Part shown: piece by piece, positions 47,155-57,480 of the stretch
Layout of the letters: the number at the start of each line of letters is the position of its first letter
Position numbering within the stretch: position 1 is the first letter of the stretch
Assembly (NCBI RefSeq): GCF_028640845.1
Contig: NC_080539.1
Location: 193,325,436 to 193,389,435 of the forward strand
DNA: 64,000 nt
DNA from: Ahaetulla prasina
Lineage: Eukaryota > Chordata > Lepidosauria > Squamata > Colubridae
Reading direction: 5' to 3'
Position numbers and translations under genes: made by a program
Notes under the pieces: model-generated
What the model saw: only the letters and a program-made list of their open reading frames with translations
Told to the model about the DNA's origin: nothing
Database searches by the model: none

Positions 47155-47904
47155 TTTTAAAAAGAATCAAAGAAAATAATACAAATGAAAATTATATTTC
47201 TCACACTTACCACACATCTTGCCATGCCTAAAGTCTTTGTTTCTAAAGGACATTTACATATGCAAATACTGTATTCAGTGATAGAAGTGATAAATTACAG
47301 AAAAAGAAAATAATACGATATCTAAGTAGGTCCAATTGATACTTTCTGACGCTGGTTTTGTGATTTAAGCTAGTGTCCTTTGATTCCATGGTTCTCAGGA
47401 CAATTATTTTAACATTTAGCCATTTCTGGGGTTAGAATAAAAATTGTTGAAAGATTTTGGAATCTGAATTAAAAAACAAAACAAAAAACGAATTCCTTAA
47501 AAAAATATCACACTATTCAAAACATTTTAAAAAGAATCAAAGAAAATAATACAAATGAAAATTATATTTCTCACACTTACCACACATCTTGCCATGCCTA
47601 AAGTCTTTGTTTCTAAAGGACATTTACATATGCAAATACTGTATTCAGTGATAGAAGTGATAAATTACAGAAAAAGAAAATAATACGATATCTAAGTAGG
47701 TCCAATTGATACTTTCTGACGCTGGTTTTGTGATTTAAGCTAGTGTCCTTTGATTCCATGGTTCTCAGGACAATTATTTTAACATTTAGCCATTTCTGGG
47801 GTTAGAATAAAAATTGTTGAAAGATTTTGGAATCTGAATTAAAAAACAAAACAAAAAACGAATTCCTTAAAAAAATATCACACTATTCAAAACATTTTAA
47901 AAAG
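47155..47904. repeat. 370-bp tandem duplication
   Basis: Positions 47155-47524 and 47525-47894 read identically base for base as far as I can follow by eye. The 10-bp string TTTTAAAAAG recurs a third time at 47895-47904, so the units meet at a short homology. The unit is AT-rich, with no known repeat or open frame in it. It may be a very recent duplication or an assembly error. Confidence 0.95.
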
Positions 47905-48597
47905 TATTCACAAAATGCATTAGTATTGACAAACACCTCTGTCTAAATCATTAAATTTAATTATTAAACCATTCTTCTTCGCAGATTCACACTGAAACAA
48001 GTTCAGTTGCCTACAGTTGTATATATACCTCAAGTAAAGCAAAGTGGCTGTGTAGCACACATCTATGGAAGCAGCTTTAGCAACCTTGCAGATGGCATTC
48101 AAAGAGAAGTGCTTCCTATTCCAGATGCTAACATGTTTTCCAAATCACCTCTTTCAATGTTTTGCTCTGTCCTAAAACTTTTTTCTTTTTTGAAACAAAA
48201 TTGATGAGGAAGATATTGTCAAGTGTAAGAAATCGGGAGCCAGGATAGAGTTCAAAAGTACTAGAAGTCATGCTACCTCTACACAAGACGCTGAACTACT
48301 AACAGTCAAGGCAAAATGGTGCCAGATAAGAGTCAACGGACTTCAAGAGGGCTGGACTTAGTTTTCTTAAGGAGGTGTAGAGATTCCAGACTGGGGATAC
48401 ATTTGACCCCACCCTTGAACTCAGCCAGGTCATTTCCTACAGTTATTCTGTAATATTGTTTACTTATACTCTTTCAACTTGGGTATAATTAGGAATAAGT
48501 CAACATCCCAATTCCATTTAACTATTCTTCCATTAAGTATTTATGGTCCGTTTTCTGTTCTGCTGGCATTTGTTTATAAAAATAATGCAAAGGGGCA
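47905..48597. other. unassigned intronic sequence
   Basis: The frame 48007-48204 (+) begins after a TTCTTCGCAG-like acceptor but shows no domain and no donor that would make it a convincing exon. Confidence 0.4.
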
Positions 48598-48633
48598 TTG
48601 GTCCTAGCTGATATGCCCTTTCTTGTGGTGTTT

Positions 48634-48706
48634 GACGGGAGGGGCCAGGATGGGTTATTCTAGGCTCTAGCTCTATGGACCAAATTGAATTTTCTGAGGT
48701 TCCAGC
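48634..48706. repeat. DIRS left inverted terminal repeat
   Basis: It begins GACGGGAGGGGCCAGGATGGG and includes TAGCTCTATGGAC and TTGAATTTTCTGA. The reverse complement, with several changes, is at 51238-51310. After the hAT insertion the similarity resumes (CTCCCTGGTGACATTCCTC). Confidence 0.85.
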
Positions 48707-48833
48707 CAGTGGTGTGATTTAAGTAATTTAACAACCGGTTCTCTGCCCTAATGATTTCTTCCAACACCCAGTTTGGCAAACTGCTCAGAAAGTTAACAAC
48801 CAGTTCTCTTGAACTGGCTCAATCTCACCACTG
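48707..48833. mobile_element. hAT-type element inside the DIRS element
   Basis: Ends CAGTGGTGTGATTTAAG and CAATCTCACCACTG are inverted. The flanks GTTCCAGC and GTTCATCC agree at six of eight positions. It interrupts the left DIRS terminal repeat, so it arrived later. Related to 25973 and 40920. Confidence 0.8.
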
Positions 48834-48956
48834 GTTCATCCTCCCTGGTGACATTCCTCAGTTTGACAATGAAGGCAAGCGAATGGCAATCCATCTGAAA
48901 AACACAAACAAAACTCCCCACCCCTCGGGAGTCGGGCCAGACAGGTAACAGGGTGG

Positions 48957-49060
48957 GGCTGGCCCCTCCCATGAACACCACAAGAAAGGGTGTATCAGGT
49001 AGGACCAACATCCCTTCTTCTTAATGTATCAACAGGAGGTGCCAGGATGGGACATACCAA
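48957..49060. repeat. DIRS internal complementary region
   Basis: The first half (GAACACCACAAGAAAGGG, GTAGGACCAAC) is the reverse complement of the left outer end at 48599-48633. The second half (GGAGGTGCCAGGATGGG) has the same sequence as the right outer end read on the minus strand. Together they form the end-to-end junction used in the circular DIRS replication model. Confidence 0.75.
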
Positions 49061-49997
49061 AGCTTGGCAGTCCTACGGGCAGGAACTGTCCTGGGCCAAT
49101 GTCCCTGCCTCCTCATGGACCTGCTGCAGGACCCACTGGCAAAATGCTGCCTCAGCAGAAGGGTAAGAGTTAAGCCCAATGATGGACAACATGTCCATGT
49201 TGCCGCCCTACAAATCTGACAGTAGCCTGGGTAGCCCAGGCCGCCGTAATGGCCGCACTACGTGTGGAGTGTGCTGTTATCCCCTGAGGCAGCGGGAGAG
49301 CTTGAAGCTCATAAACACAGGCTATACATGACTTAAGCCAACACCCTACCATGGAAGGGGTCACCCTGTGGCCCAGAGTTGATGGCTGAAAGGAGACAAA
49401 CAGGGATTCAGTCTTCCTGAAGGAAGTGATCCTCGATTTGTAAATATGGAGGGCCCTCCTAATGTCCAGCATATGGCAGGTCTGCTCTAAGGCATGCCTA
49501 GGCCTTGGACAGAAATCCAGCAAGACCAGCTTTTGTGCTCAGTGAAACAAGGAGTTGACCTTTGGAAGGAAGTCAGGGTCCAGCTGCAGGACCACCCTGT
49601 TTGATCAAAAAATACACAGGTCCTTCCTCAAAGATAATGCCGCCAACACCAAAATCCATCTGGTCAACATGACGGCCACAAGGAAAGCAACCTTACATGA
49701 GAGGAAGTGACAGCTGGCCTCCCTCAAAGGTTCAAAAGGTGCCTTGGTAAGGGCCTGTAATACCCTGGTCAAGTCCCAGGTGGGATAGCAGTGCATTGTT
49801 GGAGGTCGCAAATTAGAAGCCTCTTGCAGAAAAACTTGCAACCTCGGATGGTGAGCAAGGGAGCCCCAGTCCCCAAAGGTCAAGACAGAGCCCAGGGCAG
49901 CAACCTGCCTATGCAAGGTGTTAGGGGAAAGCCCACATTCCATGCCCCCTTGTAAAAACTCCAACACCTCCACCACTGAGGCTGAAGTAGGGTCCAA
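49060..49997 (-). pseudogene. DIRS tyrosine recombinase, broken
   Basis: The core-binding part is intact at 49997-49605 (GLSPNTLHRQVAALGSVL, PTWDLTRVLQALTKAPFEPL, LSCKVAFLVA). After a stop, the region with LDPDFLPKV leads to the catalytic part at 49523-49170 (LDIRRALHIYKSR, LGHRVTP, GITAHSTRSAAITAAWATQATV). HSTR is the H-x-x-R box. Then the frame shifts: ICRAATW is found one frame over. The catalytic tyrosine expected soon after is not in a readable context (near 49170 the frame gives HHW). The enzyme integrates circular DIRS DNA. This copy cannot. Confidence 0.8.
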
Positions 49998-50111
49998 ATG
50001 TGGTGGCTGAAGATATCCACTGTCTACAAATCACCTCTAGGAACATTCTAGGGATAGGGATCGTATCTGCCGCATTTCCCATCTTCCTGTTTCCCAAAGT
50101 CAGTGGGAGGC

Positions 50112-50750
50112 TCAGGTAGAGTCTCTTCCCAAAAGGGCAGTAGCCACTGCCTTGGAGAGCAGTGGCTTGAGGAGGGCGGGGTTGAAAAGACACCAAAATT
50201 GTGGTCTGTCCACGGAGTCCTCCTCAAAATCGGAGAAGTCTCCCTCACCCTGGAACCACTCCGATTGGGAGTACCAGCTCTGGCCCGAATGTGCGGGCAA
50301 AACAGGCCCATAATAACATGCTCCCTCAGCATATAGCCCCAAAGGGTCCACATCCGAGTCAAGAGGAAAACTCGGATTGGTCAATTGTTGGTGCTGTCGG
50401 ATTTCTTCAGCAATCCCTCTCTTGATCGCTCGATCAATCCACTGCTCTTTGAAAGGAGGCATATCCTGCTCCTGCCACTCCTCTGGACAGAGCCCTGCTG
50501 CGGTGGGGGTAAATATCACTTCAGGAGTCTTACATGTGATCCCCAAGGAGCTAGGCCATTCTGGGTGGTCCACCAGGTCCTCAGGTGACCAGGTTGAAGC
50601 AGCTCCTGACTGGGAAACCTCCTGCGGTGCTTGCTGCAAAGCAATATCTGGGGAGTGGTGTACTGCGTGGCATTCTGCCCTCGTGTTAGTGGCATGGCCT
50701 TGTGTAAAGGCACCTGCAGAAGCCTTTGAACACTGTTTTTCCAAGGCCAC
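50112..50750 (-). pseudogene. DIRS gag-like frame
   Basis: A 212-residue open frame, proline/glutamine-rich at first and acidic near the end (GDFSDFEEDSVDRPQFW, FNPALLKPLLSK). The position upstream of the recombinase and the acidic-to-hydrophobic ending fit a DIRS gag-like ORF1. No zinc knuckle is visible. Assignment rests mainly on context. Confidence 0.5.
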
Positions 50751-51218
50751 TGCAGGCTGGCGGTCCTTGGCCTAGTAGTTGCTCTGCCACCTTATCAGAC
50801 TGAGGAGACCAGGTGCCCCCAGCTGAAAAATTGGAGCACTTCCCACTACAAAATGGCGGGCGCCAAAGCAGCTCTATCAGATTGAATAGGACCATGTCAA
50901 GGCTACAGGAGATGTGGTCCTGGAGGCTCCTGGCTCAAACCTTCACAGCAGGGAGCTGCCCAAGATGGGGATCAAGCCCCCTTTCTGCAGCACCCCCAAA
51001 GACATACCAGTCTGTGTCATGGGGGGGGGGAGGCGCCAATGTGGGCCATCCCCCGTTCTCAAATCCAGAGCCAGGACCTCCCCCCAGCTGCAAAGCTGAC
51101 AATGAAGAAAGAAGGAGAAGAAAATTTTAAAAAATGCTAAAGTCCAGGGAAGAAAGGCTCAGAAGCTCTATGGAGCTAAGCAACATGTGTCCATACCTGA
51201 GACTGAGTTGAAAAAACT

Positions 51219-51310
51219 GAGGAATATCACCAGGGAGGCGGAATTTCAGAAAATTCAACTCAGTCCATAGAGCTACAGCTTAGAAGAACCCATCCTGGCA
51301 CCTCCCGTCG
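51219..51310. repeat. DIRS right inverted terminal repeat
   Basis: It ends CCATCCTGGCACCTCCCGTCG, the reverse complement of the left repeat's start. CAGTCCATAGAGCTA and GAGGAATATCACCAGGGAG are the other matching blocks. Confidence 0.85.
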
Positions 51311-51320
51311 ATACACTATG

Positions 51321-52901
51321 GAGAATATGTTAGTATCGCTTTGTATATTCAGATGGCTAATGCATGGTTTCTCATTGACCATACAGTATTATCATGCTGA
51401 AATAAATCCCAGTAAATATATTACATCAATGACCTATAAGAAAAACAACAACACAATACATATGAAATGAGCACATTAATCTATTATGAGTCTGAGCAAA
51501 TATGTAATTAAATAATAAAATGAAACTTCTCATACTTTTCTGCCATTTCTCAAATATAATTAGCCCATTTGGAACCTCAAAATCTGAGAAAGGAATTAAT
51601 GGAAATTTGTAAACTTTGCAGATTATAATACAAGCTTTCCCAGAGCTAGAAGAATGGCACTATGCAACCCATAGGTCACAGCGCAGCCTCCAGATGTCTT
51701 ATTTGTGACTCCTGAAACTCTCTATAGTCGCAGTTGTCAAAATCACAGGATATTTTAGTCTTAAAATATTAAAGTCAATCACTGTAAAAGTTTCTTGTCC
51801 CCACTCCCATCCCAAAAGGAAATTGGATATCCTAATCCTATATATGTGCATGAAATGACCATGCACACTTTGTACTGCCACCCTATGAATTGCAATGTTT
51901 GAATACCCAAAAGTATAAATCCTGGCTGCCAAAAATCACTCACGTTTGAGATAAAAGGTTTTGGGAAGAAATTTGCTATCAGGTTTTGCCAGTATTGAAG
52001 CTGGTTTCAAAGTTTTCAAAATTATGTCTAAGGCAATCATTCTTAATACAGTATTTCTATACTGTTACAAAGCAGTGCTGTTAAAGTGTTGTTTTCTTTA
52101 TTGCCAACAGAACTATGTTAATTTGACCCAATAAATGTCATATTAACACATTATTCCTGGGAGGTGCTGCTCTGGATGTTGCTAGCTTTTTCATGGGGCT
52201 GCTGTAACAGCTGGTCTCCACAGAAGCCCTGAGCAAGGAACGGCAGAGTCAAGCTCTGCATAAACATTTGCCTTTTCTAGGAGTAGGAAGCCAACAGCAA
52301 GACATCTGCTAGATAGAGCATATTCTTATTCTGCTACTCTGTTCCTGGCTCCTAGATTATGTATCATTCAACAATCAATAGGATATTCTAACTTGCCTGA
52401 AAAGAAGATAACCATGTCTTTCAGATGGCTCTCTGAAGATTAGAATGAAAAACCTCATCTGAATCCATTTAATGTTTTCCCCACAAACTTAAAGCTACCC
52501 TCCAATTTTATATATGTGATCCGAGAAAAAAAAATACTGTATTCATTTAACCAAATATTGTATAATCCTGATTAATGATTATGCTGAAGCTAATTTGTTG
52601 GTGTCCCAATAAAGCCATTGATCTGTTTCTTTTTTTAAAAAAGAAAAGGCTGTGGGATTGTGATTTACATTATCAGAAATGGTGTATTGTCAAGGTGAGC
52701 TCTTTGATTGCAGAGTAACTTGGTTATTCATAGATCAACTTGTAAATTAGCAAGAAATTGATCACATACTATATCATAAAGATAAAGTGGAAGAATTTTT
52801 AAAATCTATTTACCTTTAATAAAATATATTGAACTAAGGCCCTTTTTCCCCAATGATTTCCAACAACTTTCACAACCTTTCTGTCAAACCTCCAAGTAAC
52901 G
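51321..52901. other. unassigned intronic sequence
   Basis: AT-rich, no recognised repeat. The frame 51699-51932 shows no domain. Confidence 0.5.
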
Positions 52902-53171
52902 TGTCCTAAAAAATAAAGTCCAAGGTATTCATCTTTTTTTCAAAGTCTATTTATTAGGTACACATTAAATTGGCAAGGGCTTAGTGTAATTCCGACTCTG
53001 GACAGGATGTGGAATTACACCCAATAAAAGCAAAAGTATGAAACTTCCCCCCAAGTCACAATGTCCAATCAATCCTCAGTCTAACAGCTCGGTGACTCCA
53101 AAATCCACCTTCATCCAGCTGCAGGCATCTTCTCTGTCCCCACGGGAAAAGAATGCCACCTAGACATTACA
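52902..53171 (-). mobile_element. LTR with polypurine tract, minus orientation
   Basis: Read on the minus strand it starts TGTAATGTCTAGGTGGC and ends TTATTTTTTAGGACA (TG...CA). A CTAATAAATAG polyadenylation-type signal lies in its last quarter. Immediately upstream is AAAGGGGGAA, a polypurine tract. This suggests the 3' LTR of an element whose internal part is lost. The LTR superfamily is unknown. No target duplication can be checked because the upstream side is truncated. Confidence 0.55.
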
Positions 53172-53463
53172 TTCCCCCTTTACCTTTACAACCCCACTTT
53201 CAACAGTTAGAAAGTAATAATAATATCAAAGTAATAATAATATCAGAGTTGGAAGGGACCTTGGAGGTCTTCTAGTCCAACCCCCTGCCCAGGCAGGAAA
53301 CCCTATACCATTTCAGACAAATGGCTATCCAACATTTTCTTAAAAATTTCCAGTGTTGGAGCATTTACAACTTCTGCAGGCAAGGTAATTCTGCAGGTAA
53401 TTCCACTGATTAATTGTTCTAACTGTCAGGAAATTTCTCCTTAGTGCTAGGTTGCTTCTCTCC

Positions 53464-53466
53464 TTG

Positions 53467-53523
<57 letters not shown>

Positions 53524-53627
53524 TTAATTAATTTTGTCATAACAATATACACAAGCATAACAAGCATAACACAAAAGATTATATAACATATAAACATATA
53601 TATGGGGAGAAACAAGGTAGTATAAGC

Positions 53628-53715
<88 letters not shown>

Positions 53716-53763
53716 GAAGAAACAATAGGACAGGAACGGTAGGCACATTTGTGCTCTTATGCA
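53464..53763 (-). mobile_element. LINE 3' end nested in CR1, with (TTTA)n and (TA)n
   Basis: On the minus strand it reads TGCATAAGAGCACAAATGTGCCTACCGTTCCTG-like sequence, the family of 38590 and 63185, and ends in TAAATAAATAAA (plus-strand TTTA units, 53465-53525). A (TA)n tract of about 80 bp (53632-53712) has expanded inside it. The CR1 continues on both sides (CTCCTTGATTA and ATTAGTTTCCACCC), suggesting a 4-5-bp overlap at the target. Confidence 0.8.
53632..53712. repeat. (TA)n microsatellite
   Basis: About 40 TA units within the nested LINE tail. The Tyr-Ile frames on the minus strand are artefacts of it. Confidence 0.98.
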
Positions 53764-53907
53764 CAAATTAGTTTCCACCCATTGCTTCTTGTTCTACCCT
53801 CAGGTACATTGGAGAATAGTTTGACTCCCTCTTATTTGTGGCAACCCCTGACATATTGGAACACTGCTATCATGTCTCCCCTAGTCCTTCTTTTCATTAA
53901 ACTAGAC

Positions 53908-54488
53908 TGTTCTGTTTCCCTTCCCCCAATACTCCCAGCAAAGAGTCCGTCAGAGGCCTTCCTTTTTTCCTTTTATTTACATAGATACATGTCCTGGCCA
54001 CGTCTACCCACGGGCCTGCCAAGTTTCTGGAGATAACGAGGAAATTATAGATAAGGCCAGAATTACTCACGAATATATTCTTCCCTCCATTAAAACAGTT
54101 AGCTCGCGCCAATTCATTAGCTCACGCCAACTCATTACTCGCGCCAACTCATTACTTTGTCCAAGACAAAAAACCAGGAAGTCCCGCCTCCTATTTATAG
54201 TCTCTGCAGATGTCACTGCATGACAATTATGACTTGGCTTTGTCCCAACTCTTCCGCTGCTGCGCACGCCGATCAAGCCTTCGTAATCTTGCGTCCCTCC
54301 AAAACTGTTCTTGGGGCGTTGCCAAATCAGAAGAAGGCCCGGGAGAATCAGGCCTTGCCGGCCCCTCCCTTTGAGTGGGTGCCAGGGAGGGAGAGGGCTC
54401 AAGAGAAGCAGGGCTTGCCAGGTCTTCTCCCTCATTTTCTGAATCATCCGAGTCCAGGAGTCTGGGTCCAGGAACCTGGGTCACAACA
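53908..54488 (-). mobile_element. solo LTR in CR1, 5-bp target duplication
   Basis: On the minus strand it starts TGTTGTGACCCAGG and ends GGGAAACAGAACA. TAGAC flanks it on both sides (53903-53907 and 54489-54493), and the CR1 reads through when it is removed. It contains a CTATAAATAGG promoter-like box and AATAAAAGG near the end. The 581-bp length, TG...CA ends and 5-bp duplication indicate a solo LTR left by recombination. It is related to the LTR at 62459-63055. Gypsy or endogenous-retrovirus origin is not resolved. Confidence 0.9.
54227..54484 (-). pseudogene. reading frame within the LTR (element ORF end)
   Basis: From the fifth base of the LTR a frame stays open for 85 codons (begins VTQVPGPRLLDSDDSENEG). 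The LTR at 62459 has the same frame from the same base. No ATG lies at the start, so this is best read as the C-terminal end of an upstream element ORF that once ran into the 3' LTR. It is acidic and proline/serine-rich, then basic. Function unknown. Confidence 0.5.
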
Positions 54489-55298
54489 TAGACATACCCA
54501 GTTCCTGCAACCGTTCTTCATATGTTTTAGCCTCCAGTCCCCTTAATCATCTTTGTTGCTCTTCTCTGCACTCTTTCTAGAGTCTCAACATCCTTTTTAC
54601 ATCGTGGCGACCAAAACTGAATGCAATATTCCAAGTGTGGCCTTACCAAGGCATTATAAAGTGGTATTAACACTTCACGTGATCTTGATTCTATCCCTCT
54701 GTTTATGCAGCCCAGAACTGGGTTGGCTTTTTTGGCAGCTGCTGCATACTGCTGGCTCATATCTAAATGGTTATCCCCTAGGACTCCAAGATCCCTTTCA
54801 CAGTTACTAGTATTGAGCAAGGTACCACTTATCCGGTACCTGTGCATTTTGGTTTTTTTGCCTAAATGTAGAACCTTACTTTTTTCACTGTTGAATTTCA
54901 TTTTGTTAGTTAGTGCCCAATGTTCAAGTCTGTCAAGATCCTTCTGTATCTTGAGCCTATCTTCTGGAGTGTTGGCTATTCTTCCAGCTTGGTATCACCT
55001 GCAAATTTGATGAGTTCCCCATCTATCCCCTTGTCCAAGTCATTGAAGAAGATGTTGAAGAGTACTGGGCCTAAAACAGAGCTTGGGGTACTCCACTGCA
55101 TACTTCCCTCCATGTGGATGTAGTTCCATTGATGATTACACGTTGAGTGCGGTTGGTCAGCCAGTTACGAATCCATCTGGTGGTGGTGCTGTCTAACCCA
55201 CATTTTTCGACTTTATCTAGTAGTAGGTTATGGTCTACTTTATCAAATGCTTTACTGAAGTCCAAGTAAATTATATCGACAGCATTTCTCTGGTCCAC

Positions 55299-55340
55299 TA
55301 AAATGGGGAGAGATGTTATATAATATCTCTCCCCATTTTA
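55299..55340. repeat. 42-bp near-perfect palindrome
   Basis: TAAAATGGGGAGAGAT (55299-55314) is exactly mirrored by ATCTCTCCCCATTTTA (55325-55340). The centre GTTATATAAT is itself palindromic except for its outer pair. It lies at the 5' truncation point of the CR1. Confidence 0.95.
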
Positions 55341-56307
55341 ACTGTGACCTGTCATTTGAAAACTTTCAGTCTGATGGGGATTAAGAATTGGCATTTTATC
55401 CAAATAACTCTCTATCCAAAGTGCAAGTTTCAGGAGGAGTGGAGTGGTGGACTGGACGTGACTCAATCTGACACCTTAACCTGTAGGCACTGATGGTGTT
55501 GGGTCCATGCAGGAAGATGCTTTATCACCATGTAATGGGGCACCTACAATTCATGGAAGACTCTGATATATTTTGCCACTTACGAATCCCATTTAAGTTT
55601 TGTTAAACTGGTACTCTGAACACAAATAAATTTATTCATGAAATTTAGAAATTGTCCATCTCCCTCTCAGAGGGACTCTGGGTGGTATGCAAGTAAAATG
55701 TTTTAATACTATACTTAGCTGGCAGAGGAAAGATCTTGATCATGAAAAAATAGTTAGTTCTTTTTTTAAAAAAATCATCTCTATTCCATTGAAATAGAAG
55801 TATGGACTAGTCACAGTGCTTTCTGCTCTTTGGCCAGCCGATGGTATGGTGTGGAACAGTAGGGTCAGTGTTCTATATGCAGGTGTGCAACTTAATTTGC
55901 AATTCTCATACATTCTGTCCTCTCTATCCAATTTTGGTTCACTCCCACTTTGCTTTGGGTCTCTTCTTTGAGAACAAAACTATAAGCTTACACTGTAAGA
56001 AATGTCATCCTGACATTTTAATTAATGCTGCTATCCAAGGGAGTACATGTAGACTACAGGAAAAGATTGTATCCTGGAATATAGAATTTATGTTCCTTAG
56101 CAATTGAGGAAGGAAGAGACACTGTATGGATATTATTTCAAAACTAGATGTTGGATCAAAAATAAGATTTGTCATCTCTTCTATTGCCAATTTCTGTTGC
56201 ATCTTCCTTCAGAACTACTAACTTGTGTCCAAAATCCCCCATGCATCCAAGATGTTTTTATATCAACTTCATTAGAAATCTTATTCATATTTATGTGCTA
56301 AGGAGTA
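55341..56307. other. unassigned intronic sequence
   Basis: It contains a worn LINE-like tail near 55630-55690 (GAGGGACTCTGGGTGG). Nothing else is recognised. Confidence 0.5.
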
Positions 56308-56571
56308 CAGATAGTCGTACAGGTACTAGAGTACATATTTAGGATGGGTGAAGTGTCCCAGGATGATGTGATCCCCTTTTGCGAACTTCTGACAAGCAAC
56401 GTCAACTGGGAAGCCAGATTCACTTAACAACTAAGTTACTAATTTAACAACCACAGAAATTCACTTAACAACTGTGGCAAGAAAAGTAGTAAAATGGGGC
56501 AAAACATACTTAACTCTCATTTAACAAGATAAATTTTGGGCTCAATTGTGGTCGTAAATTGAGGACTATGT
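56308..56571. mobile_element. element related to 18244-18641
   Basis: ACTTAACAACTAAGTTACTAATTTAACAACC-type motifs, GTGGCAAGAAAAGTAG and TCAATTGTGGTCGTAAATTG closely follow the right half of the 18244 element. The ends are worn (CAGATAGTCGTACAGG on the left, GAGGACTATGTAC on the right). Confidence 0.65.
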
Positions 56572-56737
56572 ACTGATTCATTCCTAGAATTTTCCCCTCA
56601 ATCCCCCCCCCAAATCTCTTCCTCTGTTATGAGCTTATGAAAGCAACAAAGCCCTACATGGCCCATGACTGTTACTAATCGACGATCTTGGACTATACTA
56701 AATGACATAAATTCAGGAACCAAACTTTGTGATAAAT
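56572..56737. other. unassigned spacer
   Basis: Short AT-rich sequence with no recognised feature before the L2 tail. Confidence 0.4.
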
Positions 56738-57480
56738 CTTGATTTTATTTATTTATTTATTTATTTATTATTCAAATTTATATACCACCCTATCTCCCGA
56801 AGGACTCAGGGCGGTTCACAGGCAGATAAAAAACATATATATACAAATTAAGAAAACCATTAAGAAACATATTCAGAAAGCCTAATTATTAAAAATAATA
56901 TAAATATTAAAACCAATTAAAACCCCTATAAAATTTAAAAAATTTAAAATTTAAAAAATTTAAAAACTAGTCCAGTCCCGCGCAGATAAATAGGTGTGTT
57001 TTAAGCTCATGACGGAAGGTTGGAGGTCTGGAAGTTGACGGAGTCCTGGGGAGTTCGTTCCAGAGGGTGGAGCCCCACAGAGAAGGCCCTTCCCCTGGGC
57101 GTCGCCAGACGACACTGTCTAGCTGACAGCACCCTGAGGAGTCCCTCTCTGTGAGAGCGCACGGGCCGGTGAGAGGTATCCGGTAGCAGTAGACGGTCCC
57201 GTAAGTAACCCGGCCCTATGCCATGGAGCGCTTTAAAGGTGGTTAACAGAACCTTGAAGCGCACCCGGAAGGCCACAGGTAGCCAGTGCAGTCTGCGCAG
57301 GATAGGTGTCATACGGGAGCCAAGAGGGGCTCCCTCTATAACCCGCGCAGCCGCATTCTGAACTAACTGCAGTCTCCGGATGCCCTTCAAGGGGAGCCCC
57401 ATGTAGAGAGCATTGCAATAATCCAGGCGAGACGTCACGAGGGCGTGAGTGACCGTGCACAGGGCATCCCGGTCTAGAAA
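56738..57480 (-). mobile_element. L2-clade LINE 3' end
   Basis: The minus strand carries an ORF end (57438-57007) followed by ACCGCCCTGAGTCCTTCGGG and an A-rich UTR with AAATTTAAA repeats and a final TAAA-unit tail at 56738-56770. Same family as 15975-16735. It is truncated on the right at 57480, where CCGGTCTAGAAA changes to unrelated sequence. Confidence 0.85.
57007..57438 (-). pseudogene. L2 reverse transcriptase C-terminal remnant
   Basis: MTSRLDYCNALYMGLPLKGIRR, LQLVQNAAARVIEGAP, LRRLHWLPVAFRVRFKVLL, ALHGIGPGYLRDRLLLPDTSHRP. It parallels the frame at 16189-16728. A frameshift near 57070 removes the usual WNELPPGLR end (read as LERTPQDS). Confidence 0.85.

Larger units (their letters stand above)
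48598..51320 (-). mobile_element. DIRS-type retroelement, RT region deleted
   Basis: On the minus strand a gag-like frame is followed by a tyrosine-recombinase region. Inverted terminal repeats lie at about 48634-48706 (continuing at 48840-48865) and 51219-51310. An internal complementary region at about 48957-49060 first mirrors the left outer end, then repeats the right outer end. This is the diagnostic DIRS architecture. Only 115 bp separate the gag-like frame from the recombinase, so reverse transcriptase, RNase H and methyltransferase-like domains are missing. A hAT element is nested at 48707-48833. Confidence 0.8.
53235..55298 (-). mobile_element. CR1/L3-type LINE carrying two nested insertions
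   Basis: From right to left, the minus strand gives the RT start (YLDFSKAFDKVDH, 55298-55071), the ADD region, the HLGKKTKMHRYR segment and the thumb (54901-54527). After 54488-53908 (an LTR) comes the end of the ORF, and after 53763-53464 (a LINE tail) the final codons and 3' UTR at 53235-53340. A one-base loss near 55072 breaks the GVPQGS motif. It is otherwise close to the copy at 9268. Confidence 0.9.

Noticed and set aside
48007..48204. 65-codon + strand frame after an acceptor-like TTCGCAG
   Set aside because: No donor site, no domain and no similarity to ERBB4 or another protein I know. Chance is more likely than an exon.
50377..50775. + strand frames opposite the DIRS gag-like ORF
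   Set aside because: They are shadows of the minus-strand frame, which fits the element's orientation.
53524..53778. Minus-strand frames with long Tyr-Ile repeats
   Set aside because: They translate the (TA)n tract in a LINE tail.
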